From NCBI GenBank assembly GCA_028583605.1, contig CM053327.1, forward strand, positions 20,385,629 to 20,449,628: a stretch of DNA of 64,000 bases. The letters are read 5' to 3'. The DNA is from Dastarcus helophoroides. Taxonomy: Eukaryota > Arthropoda > Insecta > Coleoptera > Bothrideridae. Below are positions 37,251-50,336 of this stretch, in pieces (the first letter of the stretch is position 1; each line of letters opens with the position of its first letter). Both the position numbers and the translations under genes were made by a program. The notes under the pieces are model-generated. The model did no database searches and was not told where the DNA came from. It saw only the letters and a program-made list of their open reading frames with translations.

Positions 37251-37979
37251 TCTATCTATGGATACTTTTTTTATAGTATGAACCATTTTAAAATTCGATA
37301 GGTCGTAAACTAAGATATATAGGGAATTAAAAACCCTTTCATGAGACACGCATCTTCGTATAATTTAAAAATTTCAAAGCATTCTCTGCCACTCCAGGAT
37401 GGTTTGAAGGGACAGGGATAAAGTTATGTTTAAAAGGTATCATTTTATAATTAAAAATCGACCTGTTTTATGATTTTACTCAATTTTAAATTATGAGGAT
37501 AATGAACGTATGCTTCACTTTTGGATTTCACTCTACGTATGAAAGCCTAAGTAAAAAGAACCAATGCCCAAAGCAAGATTTAATATACTGCCCTGTACAA
37601 TAAAAATTTGAGAAATTTTTCTTATTATTTATATGAAGAAAGCAATTTCAAATGTAATATATAATTGTCGCCCTATTACTGAAATGCACGAGAAGTGAGA
37701 GAGCTGGTTTGAATATGATTTACTTGATAACGTTACACAACTATTACCGTTTGCAAGGAGGTCGGCATGTCGCTAATTATATCCATATAAACCAACTACC
37801 TGGCTTATAATGTTAAATTCAGGTGAATATGTGAGCACACGAATGTTCAAAAATCACTCGAGTGAAGGGTACACAACGTCTGCATGCGCTAGAACTCGAA
37901 CAGGACAGCTGGTCGATGTAGAAAGTGTTCAAAGTGTTTTGTGTCCAACCGCACAATCAGTTATCAAGGATAAGGCAAC

Positions 37980-40900
37980 ATGAAAGCGTTTCTGTTAGCT
38001 GTAGTTTCCGTGATTACTGTAACATTAGGTGAGTTTAATTCTTATGATTATTGTGGAAGATCCACATCTTGGGTGAAAGCATGGGTTCTAGGATAAAAAT
38101 CATCCATATCAGTGCTTATTATCCACAGCTTTTTAAGCTTGTATGTAGCGATTCAATAGCTCAACAAATAACATATGGTATATTTGATTAAAAACATTTT
38201 TTTTTACCTATCTCAAGTATCTAAATATAGATAGTTAGTTAATGTGCATCTAAATAATAAGTAAAAAACATACGTACTTTGTATAAATAATAATTTAAAA
38301 ATAAAGGGTATATAAAAAATAACAAAGATATACTGACGGCATTTTTCTTAGTACCTCAAAAATTATTGGTCATCTTAGATTTTATATGCGCTTAAATAAA
38401 AGACTATAAAAAAACAATTAATAGAACTGAATTATTTTATTTCTTAATATTTCCACACATTTTAAAACGTTCAAATAATATATTTCGACATCTATACAAC
38501 TATCACTTCAAAACATGAATTTCAAAATTGTTGAATGTAAACAATGATACGTAATTTTAATTCTATTAAGTAGTACAGACTATTGAAGAAACTTGTAAGA
38601 AAACTTTTTGTCGCGGCGTTTCTCTGTGCCTTTGTGTCTGACCTACAATATGCTGTAGACTGGCGGTGGTTGACTATTTTGGTTAGTTGATTTACTAGAA
38701 AATAATTTTTTTAATTCTTTGATTACGAGGAAAGAACATTTTGATTGGACAAATAAGAGGCAATTAATTAAAAATAGGTTGTATAAGTGGATTATTTAAT
38801 TCATTTTGTTGAATATTTTTTAAAGCGTATAAACTATTAGAGAAAATAGATTTTAAGATTTGAATATTTCTAAATTTCGAGTTTAAACTTGAAATTGGAG
38901 CTTTTCTCAAAAACGAACGTAGTTTTTTTTGAGCGAAATTAATCAGGAGTGGAGAAAAGATTTCGTTCGCGGTGACGCCATACTTTAATTTTATTTATCT
39001 TCCAGACAGTGGTGTAAATAGCTTTTTGGGGGAGGAGCAAGGAGCATTTCACTTAGTTCTATTTTTCTCAATTAACATAATTGTGATGTTTGCAAAAACA
39101 AGTAAAACAATATTTACATTCTGTATCAGTAACCAGAGCTTCCAGTCAACACTGGACAGAAACCTAAAAATCTGAAAAACCCGTTATTTTTGTGAAAACG
39201 AAAACCGCAGTTGAACCAAAATCAAAATATTTGCTCAACTTGATTCAGTACATGTACGACTAATGTATCAATATTAAAATTGATTAATTGGACGAGGTTG
39301 ATGTTTACCCCTGCCATCACTATGATAAGTACTAACACATTTTAGAAATTTTTATTTTTATCAAAGTTTTTCAGTTTAATTTCTCATTTTTAATCCAAAA
39401 ATACTTAAGAAACAGTTCTTCAAAATGTTTATATTTTCTTGCAATAACCGAGTATAATTTCAGCATTTCTTCTAATTTCGACTTTAAACTTCATTATTTG
39501 GATACAGTTGCACGTCCTCGCGTCCCTCTGTATCCACCCCTGAAACTGGAAATAAAATCGTCGTATATACATTACAGTATGAATATAAAAAGGATATTAA
39601 ATAACTTTACACATTTTTATCTTTAATATTACTTTACATAATTATTAAACAGCGTGTAACATATTGAATGAATAAAATTCATAAATCATTGGCTAAAGAC
39701 TTTTGTAAAATATCCTGCTGTAGGTCAGTTTTTATATTTGAATGAGCAGTTTCTGAACTAGGAAGTATGAGTGTAAAATCTACATGAACAGCTCAATGGG
39801 CAGAAACATACTTTTTCTCTTGATGAATCTTGGTGGGTCGAAATTAAATGTGTTAATATTCCTTTGACTTGTACATGCTCTAGAAGAAACATAAAATCCA
39901 ATAAATATAAGAATTAAATTCCTTATATAAACTTAGTTCGTTTTATAACCTACGATTGATGCAACATTTCGCTCTTCTGCCCTTTACCTTCCACTATGTA
40001 TAGTTACTTAAACAATAGTGCCTTATCATTATTATTTTGAATCCGTCTTATGCACGTTCATAGCCGTGAACCATACAGAAAAGAGAATCCGAACTTCTAG
40101 TAATCTTACAAGCCAGGGTGATTCTGTTATGAAAACAATTCAAGTTTAAAAGTCCACCGCCTTTTCGATGTCTTGGAATATATATTTAGAATACAAACTT
40201 TGGCTTAAATTTATCCTTTTGCAGGTCTTTATGTCGAATTCATGTAGCTCATTTAGTCCATTTTATAATTCCAAAAGACTACACTACTACCAAAATGGCA
40301 AGTATGTTTGTTGCAAGCACCTTATTCTTTCCAGCTAGCTCCGAAGATCGGAGCGCTGTAAATATTTGTAGCGAAGTGACTCTATAACCCGAAACACTGC
40401 GTGAATTTACTCTGTGCCACATCCATGTATGTATTCTTTCCGTGATCAAGGTGGTGTAAGATGCCTCCGTCATAAATTGTACTCCCTCAATGACTCCCGA
40501 TTTCATTCTCTTTTGCGATGAACCATTGTATATTTGTCCAATCCAAATTCTATACCAATATCACATGTGTACTGCTGCAACGATCACAATGTTTCATGTC
40601 ATCCATATAAAACTAGTATGTGATCTTGTGCGTGCGGTTACTTGGTGCACCGCAGTTGTATCCCCGATTCATTCTGAGTGCAATGGATAAGGGTAGCAAC
40701 GAGATACAAAACAACAGCGAGTTTACAGAATCTTCTTGAAACACTTTTCTTCTAAAAGTTACCAACTCCTACTGGACCTTACAGGCACTGGATGTAATGG
40801 TAAATCTGGTCTATCAGAGTGGGATCAGATTAGATATATCTCACTGTGGAATCGAGTACCGCAAGCCCTTTCAGCAACATTTTCATCAACTCATGAGATG

Positions 40901-43900
40901 TTGTATTAAGTGCCTTGCGGTAGTCGACCATTCCATCATTGAATGGAGTCGAACGTGATACACCTACCAATGAGCACTCTTTGTAGCCAGTGACATCTCT
41001 CTTAAACCTTCTCTGCTCTTATATCCGTCTACTCAGTCAATCAAGGCCAGTACAGTATATCATCAGATGTTCAAACACATAATTAATCCATAATTTTCGG
41101 GACTGGTCAAGTTTTATCTAAAATCCCAATATTCTGTGCGCCAATTCATTTCTTTCACCTTTTTGCATAACTTTTCCTTGGCCGAATGTCCCAACTTCTT
41201 TTTTGCATTTTATAAATATCCACTTAAATTTTTAGCTATTTGCCACTTTTAAATTAAAATTTTTATAAAGCAATATTCAAAAACACTAGTTATTGCAGAT
41301 AATTATCGAAATTTTTTCAATTATCCCAAATTGCTAAAAAACCATATTCCGTTATGTTACAATTTTTTCTTGTATAATTTTTGTTGAGAAAATATTTCAA
41401 ATTTTACATTTCTTTATTTAAATATTCATTTATTTTGTGCTAAGACGCTTAAAAATTTCAAAATTTTATTTAATGTTTTAGTTGAAAAAGTAGAAAAGTA
41501 GAGATTGTCGAATTATTTTTAAGAGTTATCCACTCGTAAGAGGTAATCCCATTATGCTTTCAAAGCACTGCTAGTAGGATGCGGAAACAAGAATAGATGG
41601 CGATGAACTTTTTGGCGATGAACCTTTTTAAACAAGGATATGTTGTAATTTTTGGGGAAAATCCCTTTCGGTAACGAGTTCCATAGCTTGAAAGTTCTAT
41701 AGAAAAAAAGTCTCCGCACATAGAAGCCGACTTCTTTTTTAATATTTAGGGTTGAAAGTCGAAATTTTAAATTCAAGTTATAAAACCAACCAATTGGGAG
41801 GTTGGAAAGGAGTCGTTGATTCAAGTGTATCTTATGGAACTAAGTAGAGAGGTGTGCACTTATGTTTTGACCAATGATTTGTATCTCTTATCAATTTATT
41901 TTCAATGTGACTCAAATTTTTTTTTAGCATTTTTACAAGAGCAGTTATTTCAACAATCCATGAAAACAACGAATGTTTAGTATATAATTGTTAAACAACT
42001 ATCATCCAAAATACAGCCTTCATCGCCTTTTCAGTGATCAATTTTGGTCCTCGCAGTAATCTTTCTGCGGATCTTCAAGTTTAATTATTTCTCTGTACTC
42101 TGTGCGCAATATTTGAGATATTGTGAATTGTTGTTTATTAATACTTATATTAAGAAAAGAATTCTACGAAATAAGGGGTAAACATATAAACCATGAAAAA
42201 ATGCAAAACAATAATTGTTGTCAACAATTTTAATGCCAACGCGAGAATATATTGTCATTTGCAGGTATATTATCATTATTACAATTTAGTACATATAACG
42301 TTTTCATAAACATTACATATTACACTGTTTGATGATGCAAATGAGATGCTTGGATAGTCGATTTAATACTCATTAATCACCTCTGATCAAGTTTAATTAA
42401 TGGTATCTTATGCTATGCTTTATGACGGGAACCACGAATCGTGATATAATCGGTTATTAACGATTAATGTTAGGAAGATCTCAAACTGTATCCGTAAAGG
42501 AAAAAAAACAACATTTTTATTGTAATTTGTAATTCAGAGAGTTTGTGATCTACTTAAAATTTGTTTAAAATTGAGGAGATACTCGATAAACATATAGATC
42601 ATCTAGTGGTAATAGGTCACATCGTAATATTTTCGGCAATCTCAATTGATATTTGCAACAAAGGAAATTAAATTAGGTCATATGTTACAGGAGGGCCACT
42701 GTTTGGATATCTAATGCATATAACATTCAAAACATCTACTAGCATAAATTAATACATAACATAAATTAGCAAAGAAAGTGACAAATATTGACAAATCATT
42801 ATGTTTATTGCTTAGAATAAAAATTTCACCTTTTTATATTATGATATATAAAAAGTGAACTTTTCTACTGTAAATTTCTCCCTACAGATATTATGGTTAT
42901 TTTAGCATGCAAAAACAAATATATCTAACTAACTGTGGCTATAAAAGAACTGCAAATTTTTAAAGTATTGTTCTGGTTGATTTATTTGAAAGTGTGAAAG
43001 CTTGATAAATGGAGCCAAATATTTGAGTGCAAATACTAAACTAAAACTAATTCATCAATTATAATATTTATATTATTCAACTTTATGATTGCGATATTAG
43101 TATTCGATTCGACGTCACACTTTGAAACAAAATCCAGTTATTCTTTCTTTTACGAAATAGTTGTCACTCTAGTTTTCAATACGAGAGCCATTACTGCACA
43201 TTTATTATTTTACATTCACCTTGCAGACCTGACAGATATTTTAACGGTTTAGGATATTGTTTCAGTTCGAGTGGAAAATTATTATGCGTTGCTTTCTCAA
43301 GATACATTATTCATTATGATGATGTAACAAAGAATATTGTATTTGGGTTTATAACACAGAGGGAATGAAAGAATGAAACAGATTTATCTTCAGAAACTTA
43401 ATTTTATCCTAATATTGAAATAATTATTTGGGCTTTAATTTGTAATACGTAATTGTAAACCAATCAGCTTAGAAATACGATTTATCTAAGCGACGTAGCC
43501 AGGAAAATTTCAGCTTTATTCGTTTTTCGGTACCATTAGCAATATTAGAGGTGCACTGAATAGTGGATTTTGGCTACTTTGCAGATGCAAAATAATTACG
43601 CTAACCTTCATTTTCCATTGATTTTGACATAATTTTTTATCGGATAGCCGGCATTTCATGAGATGCCTAGGTTTTGCATGAAAAGCTGTATTTCAGTATA
43701 AACCTAGGACAAACCTGTTTATTTAATTTATATTATATGTATTTCTAAAACAGGCATGTCAGATCCTGAAATGATTTAAATTGCTCTATTTTCAGTTACG
43801 TAAGTTACTCGTACTGTACTTTGCACATCACGTCTTACTATTATTAATTTTGTACTGTTTGCTCAAATAATCTGTGCAATAATGGCGAAACTACCGCAAG

Positions 43901-46900
43901 CGTCCCAACGATGTCAATGGTCGCTCATTGTGATTTATAAATTATCATCAGCCAAGAACAATCATCACCGCTGATATTCAATATGTAATGGGAAATGAAT
44001 GAAGCACTAAAAATTATACAATGTATCTGAACCCATTTTTGCTCTTTTTTGGGGGTACCGTACTTCTTATTAAAGATAGAGTTTTGAGATTTTTACTTTA
44101 GTGCCCTCTTTTTTGATTGAATGAAAGATTCCCGTGTCAAATTTGTCATGGGTGCCTTAATTTTTAAACTACAAGATGATTTATAGATCTTCGCTTTTTA
44201 GACATGCCTCGTATTTTCATTATGCCTTCATATATCAAAAAGATAAAAATTTATCTTGTTAGATTTTTCACGTCTATCAGGTTTTTTAGAAAGTCAAATT
44301 TTTGAGATATTAGCCAAAGTATATTTTTTTAAATTGAACACACTATATATTATTTTTTATAGTGGTTAAGTATTATTTGAGCTTCTTAAAAATATATATC
44401 TCTTAAAGTTGATTTTAAAAAACAAGTTTAAAATTCGTTATTTCTTTATACTTTAATTCTCATAGCAGCACACTATTACCAATTTATTAGAAATAAATGC
44501 AAAATTCATAAATACTCTAAAAATTTAAATCCCGCAGTTTTTTTATGTTTTTCTATATTTCAGTTTCTATATTAAATTTTTTTCCAAATTCTTTGAGCTT
44601 TAAATATTATTATACCAACATATTTCTCTATTCTTCAAAAGATTGAGAAAGTTGATGATTCTGCACGCCATAACACATTTATTTTTTTTTTCTCCCTGTA
44701 ACTAAACTTCATAAAAGAATTGGTTTGGTATACAGAATCATTCGGAATATACCAACAATTCTGATAAATGCAATTAGAAAAATAACAAAAATATACCAAT
44801 ATTGCCGATGTTGCAAATGTTTGCAATTTTCTACCAGAATTATTTGTTTATTCGGAATGATTATGTAGGCCCAACCTATTCCTTTATGAAGTTTGTTTAT
44901 ATTAGTTATAGATTTTGTTTTTTTTCTCTAAAGTTTAGAAATTTTCATCACATCCGAATTTTCAGATTGTTTTTATTTACAGTAAGTAGTGTTGCCATAC
45001 CACATGCACCTGGCTGTCCTGAACAACATGGGGTACAAGCTTACGCTCATCCGGAATCTTGCAATTTGTTTTTTCTCTGCACGAACGGAACACTGACAGT
45101 TGAACAGTGTGAGAACGGATTGTTATTTGATGGCAAAGGTGCTGTTCACAATCACTGCAATTATCACTGGGCAGCACACTGTGGGGATAGAAAAGCTGAT
45201 TGTAAGTATGCTATCTAATTAAACATATATGATAAGTCAACAATTCTTCGCAACTTATGTTATATACATATATTAATTTTGTTAAAATTTGATATATTGT
45301 AGAAATTTGAAAGTTCGGATATTGCGATAAATTTTAGTGAAAAATAAACTGGAGGTAAAGAATTGCAATTCTTTTCTCTTATAGCTATTTTAAAATATAT
45401 TTAGGAAAGTCGTTGATCTTCGTCAGAACCTTGTATGGTCCTTGCCAAGATGGCGTCAACTTCGGCGAAACTCCTTTGCTCTGCTGAGGATTGTAGTCAG
45501 AACAATGCGCCTTCACAGAAACCACCAAAGTTTTCTTTGACGAAGTATCTTGATTTGATCTAGTTTTCTTTTATTTGACCTTCCATCTTCCACTAATTGA
45601 ATTTGTTTTTTTTCGTCTTCTGTTTTCCTCTTCTTGTTATCTGTTTTCACCTCCTTGTTATCTTTGCTTTTTTTTGTTTCTTTTATTTTCTTCTTCGTTT
45701 TTTATCGTTGCTAAGAACGCTTGAAGTTGTTGTTCCAATTTGGAGGCTCTTAATAGTGTTTTCATAGAAACGTTATGGAATATTCAAAATTTTTACTTAC
45801 GCCCATATAACACTCATAGTAAAGTCCAAATTATTTATCACTAACGATTCGAAACTTAGCACGAAATTACTTCGAAAAATAGCAAAATTTCCTAAATGCT
45901 TCACTTATAAATGTCTATCATTTTTTTTAAATCTTTGGTAAAATTTAGTATCCGCAAATGTGATATCACGGTCACAAGAATGTTCCAAGCAAACCCGATT
46001 AACAATAAGTTGCAATTGCATTATATTTTTTATTATTTAACAAAAAATACTAGATCTGTTATGGCAGCAAGTAATTAACAGATTAGTATCATTAAATTCT
46101 AGAATAATTTTCCATCTGAAATCTTCGCAATATTTAAAGTTAATTAAAATAATGTGAGGTTGTTTAATATTTGAAAATAATGCCAAATTTTCAGTTTTTT
46201 GTTGTTGTTTGAATATGCAATTTTCTTGAAAATTTTTTCAAATAAGTAATATTACCTATCCTACATTCATTTTTTGAGGCCACCGAACGCTGAAGATCGC
46301 TTAATGGAAACAAAAATTATTCGTTATGATAAATTATTTTTCTTCTATTTTTGTCAACCCAAAACTAATTCTAACCTAACCTAAACTAACCTAACTTAAT
46401 TATACATTTGATAACAGAAAATATTATGTTAATAAAGTGTAGGTACTTGATTAATCAAACAATCTTTTTGGTCTTTAGGTTCCCGTGTTCAGCTGATAAA
46501 AAATGATCTTCAGCAATGCAGCTCATTTCACCTTAGATGGATTATTTTTATTGGGGTTTTTTAAAATTGCGGAGCTCATCACTATCATTTGGCAACAATA
46601 CCACACTTGAAAAACCATATGGGGAATGACATTAATGGATTAAATGAGGTACTGGGACAGAAAAGCTATCGGAAATTTTGAAGGTCTCATGCAGACCTAC
46701 AAACACAGTCACGTTAGACATTTGGAAAGATATATTATTTTTTATGCAAAATTGGTAATGGATTATAATTTAATTTTCAAAAGCATGCATTAGATGAGTA
46801 TGAAACAGAACTACGCAGAATTAATTTCCTCCATTATAATTTTCAGTTGAACGTATCAGAATAGTACCAGCAAAAAAACTCATCAAAACTGAGTTACAAA

Positions 46901-47729
46901 AAAACTTCTGTGAGTGCTTCCTATAATATGCGGTACTATTTATGCATTCATTCATAATGTACTTATCTAAAATATATCTGTATCAAATTTCAGCATAATT
47001 GGACGTTTCATTTCTTAATTATGCCCACAAAAAAACAACAATTTTTCTTTCTAAAAGCCTTCAATTTCTAAGAAAGGCACTTTTGGGCTAAGTAAAGTTG
47101 GTGTAAATGGGTTATGTATTTGACCACCGGATGCTATGTTTAAAGATTGAACCCATTATTTTCCAGGCATTCTGTATTTCAGCCATACTGCCTGAGATTC
47201 ATAAAAATTAATTATTATTATTATCATTTTAGTAACTGCCATTAGTACTCCTGGATGCGAATATCAGTTTGGTATCTATCCCCACACCCACGAATGTTCT
47301 ACACACTACATAAAATGTGCCCACGGTGAACCGATTCCCCATCACTGTGAGCCTGGCCTAGTATACGACGACAGAATACATGGATGCAATTGGCCTGATC
47401 TTTTGTTGGAAACCTGCAATCCGGAAGGTTTGTGTAAAATTACCAATTACATGTGATAAGTTCTGAAAGAGAATCCTAGTTAAATTCAATGTTTACTTGT
47501 TACAGCTGTGGTTGGTTTCAAATGTCCCACTAAAGTACCTTCCAATACAGTTTCTGCGAAGTTTTGGCCATATCCTAGATTCCCTGTACCTGGCGACTGT
47601 CACCGATTGATTACATGTGTGCACGGTTTTCCGCGACTAATTTCTTGCGGAGAAGGAAAGGTTCTTGACCCGTCCTCTTTGACCTGTGAAGAGGCTGAGC
47701 ATGTTCCTCACTGCGCTAACGTGTTATAA
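37980..47729 (+). CDS. Obstructor/CPAP3 family, D-type, four exons
   Basis: Secreted protein with three type-2 chitin-binding domains, more diverged than its neighbours. Exons: 37980-38028, 44983-45201, 47233-47427, 47506-47729 (TAA); spliced product 228 residues. Signal peptide MKAFLLAVVSVITVTLVSSVA. CBD1 C28-C83 (14-5-9-15-7), CBD2 C98-C151 (12-6-9-12-9, one residue longer than usual between cysteines 2 and 3), CBD3 C161-C224 (24-5-9-12-8). Motifs: HGVQAYAHPESCNLFFLCTN, HNHCNYHWAAHCGDRKADLT, PGCEYQFGIYPH, CNWPDLLLETCNPEAVVGFK, GDCHRLITC. Unlike the other three genes, CBD3 and the tail share one exon and the protein ends four residues after the last cysteine, with no charged tail. These segments fit the CPAP3-D group (often auto-named obstructor-E), so I give no symbol. 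Intron 1 is about 7 kb. Confidence 0.9.
39005..39545. repeat. Possible short DNA-transposon remnant
   Basis: CAGTGGTGTAAATAGC at 39007 and, inverted, CAGGGGTGGATACAGAGG at the other end (39542) could be a terminal repeat pair with consensus CAGKGGTG. Internal sequence is non-coding and target duplications are not clear. In intron 1 of the fourth CPAP3 gene. Confidence 0.25.
40260..41060 (-). mobile_element. R2/R4-like retrotransposon RT fragment (minus)
   Basis: On the minus strand, broken frames give MVDYRKALNTTSHELMKMLL (DYKKAFDSVPH motif) near 40840-40930, LAVVLYLVATLIHC with NESGIQLRC near 40660-40730, LYMDDMKHC (catalytic YMDD) near 40590, EFGLDKYTMVHRKRE near 40520, and SSELAGKNKVLATNILAILV near 40290-40350. 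That order (YMDD, FGLDKC, LNGKNKVTAINTFAIPV) is typical of the R2/R4/NeSL-type RT lineage. Inactive; antisense within intron 1 of the fourth CPAP3 gene. Confidence 0.65.
41540..41830 (-). mobile_element. C-terminal fragment of the 25-kb non-LTR family
   Basis: The minus-strand frame reads WFYNLNLKFRLSTLNIKKEV, RRLFFYRTFKLWNSLPKGIF and PKNYNISLFKKVHR. The nucleotide sequence closely matches 25300-25450, for example AACAAGGATA(A/T)GTTGTAATTTTTG. It is the FY-FKLWNSLP-G-F tail of the element. Confidence 0.65.
42000..44980. other. Intron sequence without recognised features
   Basis: Last 3 kb of the long first intron of the fourth CPAP3 gene, up to the acceptor at 44981-44982. AT-rich, only short overlapping frames on both strands, no recognised element. 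Confidence 0.5.
45395..45545 (-). mobile_element. Ty3/gypsy integrase C-terminal fragment (minus)
   Basis: On the minus strand: VVSVKAHCSDYNPQQSKGVS, then PKLTPSWQGPYKVLTKINDF. This is the YNPxRSKGxSPKLxxxWxGPYxVxxxIND segment after the integrase core of gypsy Pol. Only this piece is visible. In intron 2 of the fourth CPAP3 gene. Confidence 0.7.
46372..46400. repeat. Short CCTAA-like run
   Basis: TAACCTAACCTAAACTAACCT contains imperfect copies of CCTAA, the complement of the insect telomere unit TTAGG. Very short and imperfect; common in insect genomes and not evidence of a telomere. Confidence 0.4.
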
Positions 47730-48114
47730 AATGCTAATTAAAACAATCAGTGAATGGCTGCGTCAAAATTTCTCTCCTTTATGAAACTGTTCAACGTTGA
47801 TTGGGAATTTTCCATTGCAATATTTTACTTCACTCGATTCATAATTATAGTTATTTGGCTATGTAATTGCGGAAGTATCACGAATTTAAAAGCAATCGAT
47901 CCCAACGAGGGTACTCTGCCTCGATTCAATTAAACATTCCAAAAAAAAAAACTTACATCTATTCGTAAAATTTATTTTCAACTTAAAAATTTTGGTTCAA
48001 TTTGTCCACCTCATTTTGGCATCAAAACTCAAATTGTGGACATTCAAATATTTTTAATTTCTTTTCAATACAGAACGTCAAACAGTGTGTTATACCTATT
48101 TTGTATTTACCTAA

Positions 48115-48120
48115 AATAAA
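48115..48120 (+). terminator. Candidate poly(A) signal of the fourth CPAP3 gene
   Basis: AATAAA about 390 bases after the stop codon, the first clear one downstream. Confidence 0.4.
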
Positions 48121-49133
48121 TCTGTGTTTATCTTAATTGTAGCTTCAATTGATAGCCAAGTAAGAGACTAATTTATTTTAAAATCTTTTACTAGCCTCTT
48201 CTTTGTAATGTTTCTATAATTAAGCAGCAAAAAACATTAACCATTTACGCAACTCTTCTAGTCGAAGTGCAGCATATTCAAAAGAGTAGAATATTCTATT
48301 TTAAAAATAGTATACGCTAAATAATTTTAGCCGTTTTTCTTTCTGTATAAAGTTATTCTTTGATAAATCGCATTGCAAACTTTAATTATTATAATAAAAT
48401 AATTGTTAATGTTGACCAAAAATCTTCGCAATTCTTGTTAGCTGTAAAAATATATTTTTATAACATTTTGTATAAAATTATTTATTTGGCAAATAAAAGT
48501 AATGCAAATTCCTTGTTCAAATTTATCATCTCTGCCTGTGTAGAATTTCTCCTAGCATAGAACTGAATGTTCTTTTTCATTACTTTTCTTTGATATAAAA
48601 TGTATGCGTTTCATTGTGGTTAAGATATTTTTTGTAAAAAATACAAGCACGAAGACATGTTTGTACAAGAGTATAATTTGTTAAATTTTCAAATTTTTGG
48701 TTTAACCTTACTTAAGCAGGATTAATAAATAATTGTATTCATGGCTAGTTCCTTATAAACAGAATTTTTTTGATAATATTTCTGTGAAAGTCTTTTTATT
48801 AAATAATAATATGTTAATATAAAGTATGGACGAAAGTTAGTTAGGGACTATGGAGGCTTAAGCCTTACCAAGAGAGACATGAGATCCTGTTTTCATAGTT
48901 AAAAAATGTTCGGGCGCGATAGGGAAACATAAATTGAGGACATTGTTATCTTTTTTTTTCCCGACGAAAATTGTTTGGTCGAAATATGAAAATATAAATG
49001 GCTTTAAAATGTCTTGCTTCGGAAGAAGCTCTTTTTATAGCTAACGGTGATATAGGCCGATATTATCAGGAGGGGCTTTAACATCGGTATTTTAGACGCC
49101 ACAGTCATTTTTCTAAAAATTGCAAGTTTCCTC

Positions 49134-50336
49134 AAATGTTATCAACAATGCTTGACGGCAAATTAGGACGATAAATGAATACAATTTCCGAAAAAAAAGT
49201 TTAACAAAAAGCTTTTAATTTCTGAGTTATAAACTGTCAAAATTGCCCAGAAAAAATATAATTTTAATTATAATTCCATAACCTCTTTATCGATCATGTC
49301 AAAATTTAGAACATATTCTTAGACTCTTAAGACTTATTATTTCCCACCTTCTAAGTAAAAGCAATATACTGGGTGGTAGTTTTCTCCGGCCACCATTCTA
49401 TTTTACTGATCAAAACTTTTTTCACAGTCGTATTTTTGTAAAGTGGGTAGGGCCAAAAAAAGGTTATTTTATTGCAAACAATTTTTTTTTTTTGAGAAAA
49501 TCGCCCTAGATAACCATTTCTGAAAAAAATGAGTCTATTTGTATTGATTTTTGTAGTAATTGTGACTAAATTAAGAGATTTTAATCAGTAGGTCATGAAA
49601 ACAAACTGTGTAATAATTTTCTTTTCAATGTCAATTGGAAACTAACGATTGGGCTTTAATAAATGATGACTTTTTAACGAAAGATGTATTCGACTTATAA
49701 TTTAAACAGATTGTCTATTCCTTTTGCAAATTTTAGTTTTATATACATTTAATTGTTTTGGCATATAGCACATTGTTTAAAGAAATCATGCTCTCTAATA
49801 AGAATAAATTTAGAAAACTAGCAAAATTACTTAATATTAAAATGAAGAAATATGCCTTTAGTCATACTAATCAACTAAATTGACATTACTTGTTAGCATG
49901 ATGACACTTAACAACATTTTCATCGTTCATTAAACACAAAGGTCTAAATCCATGGCACTCATTTCTTAAACTCCAACAAACGGACATTAAATAGTTAGTT
50001 TTCCCAAAAGTGGCTAAATTGGCTTTTTATTTGATACTGTCCATTTAACAAAAATAGGACCATGGTAAAAGTTCTGAGGGATAAAAACGTGGGTAGGAGG
50101 AGGATATTACCACCCAGTATTTCGGTATCACTTTCTGGGAAATGATCAGCATAACATCCTAGATCCATGTTCGGTAAAGAGGTTATGGAGTTATAATTAA
50201 AATTATTTTATTTCTTGACAACTTTGAGGCCCTGCAACTCGAAATCTAAAAACTTTTTATTGCACTTTTTTCGTAAATCGTATTTATGTATTGACTGTTC
50301 TGAATCTACTGTCAAGCGTTGTCGGTGAAATTTGCG
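49134..50336. mobile_element. Foldback element with 340-bp arms
   Basis: Left arm 49134-49480 and right arm 49995-50336 are inverted diverged copies. Matching blocks: TTTTAATTATAATTCCATAAC (left, 49263) with GTTATGGAGTTATAATTAAAA (right, 50185), and ATACTGGGTGGTAGTTTTC (left) with TACCACCCAGTATTTC (right). The loop is about 515 bp and non-coding. It ends right before the TATATA at which the mariner-type element begins. Confidence 0.65.

Noticed and set aside
44802..45218. 138-codon open frame at the fourth CPAP3 gene
   Set aside because: The N-terminal part is intron; the real exon begins at 44983 after ATTTACAG and ends at the donor 45202, and the signal peptide comes from 37980-38028.
46372..46400. 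Interstitial telomere tract
   Set aside because: Only a few imperfect CCTAA units, expected by chance and common in insect DNA.
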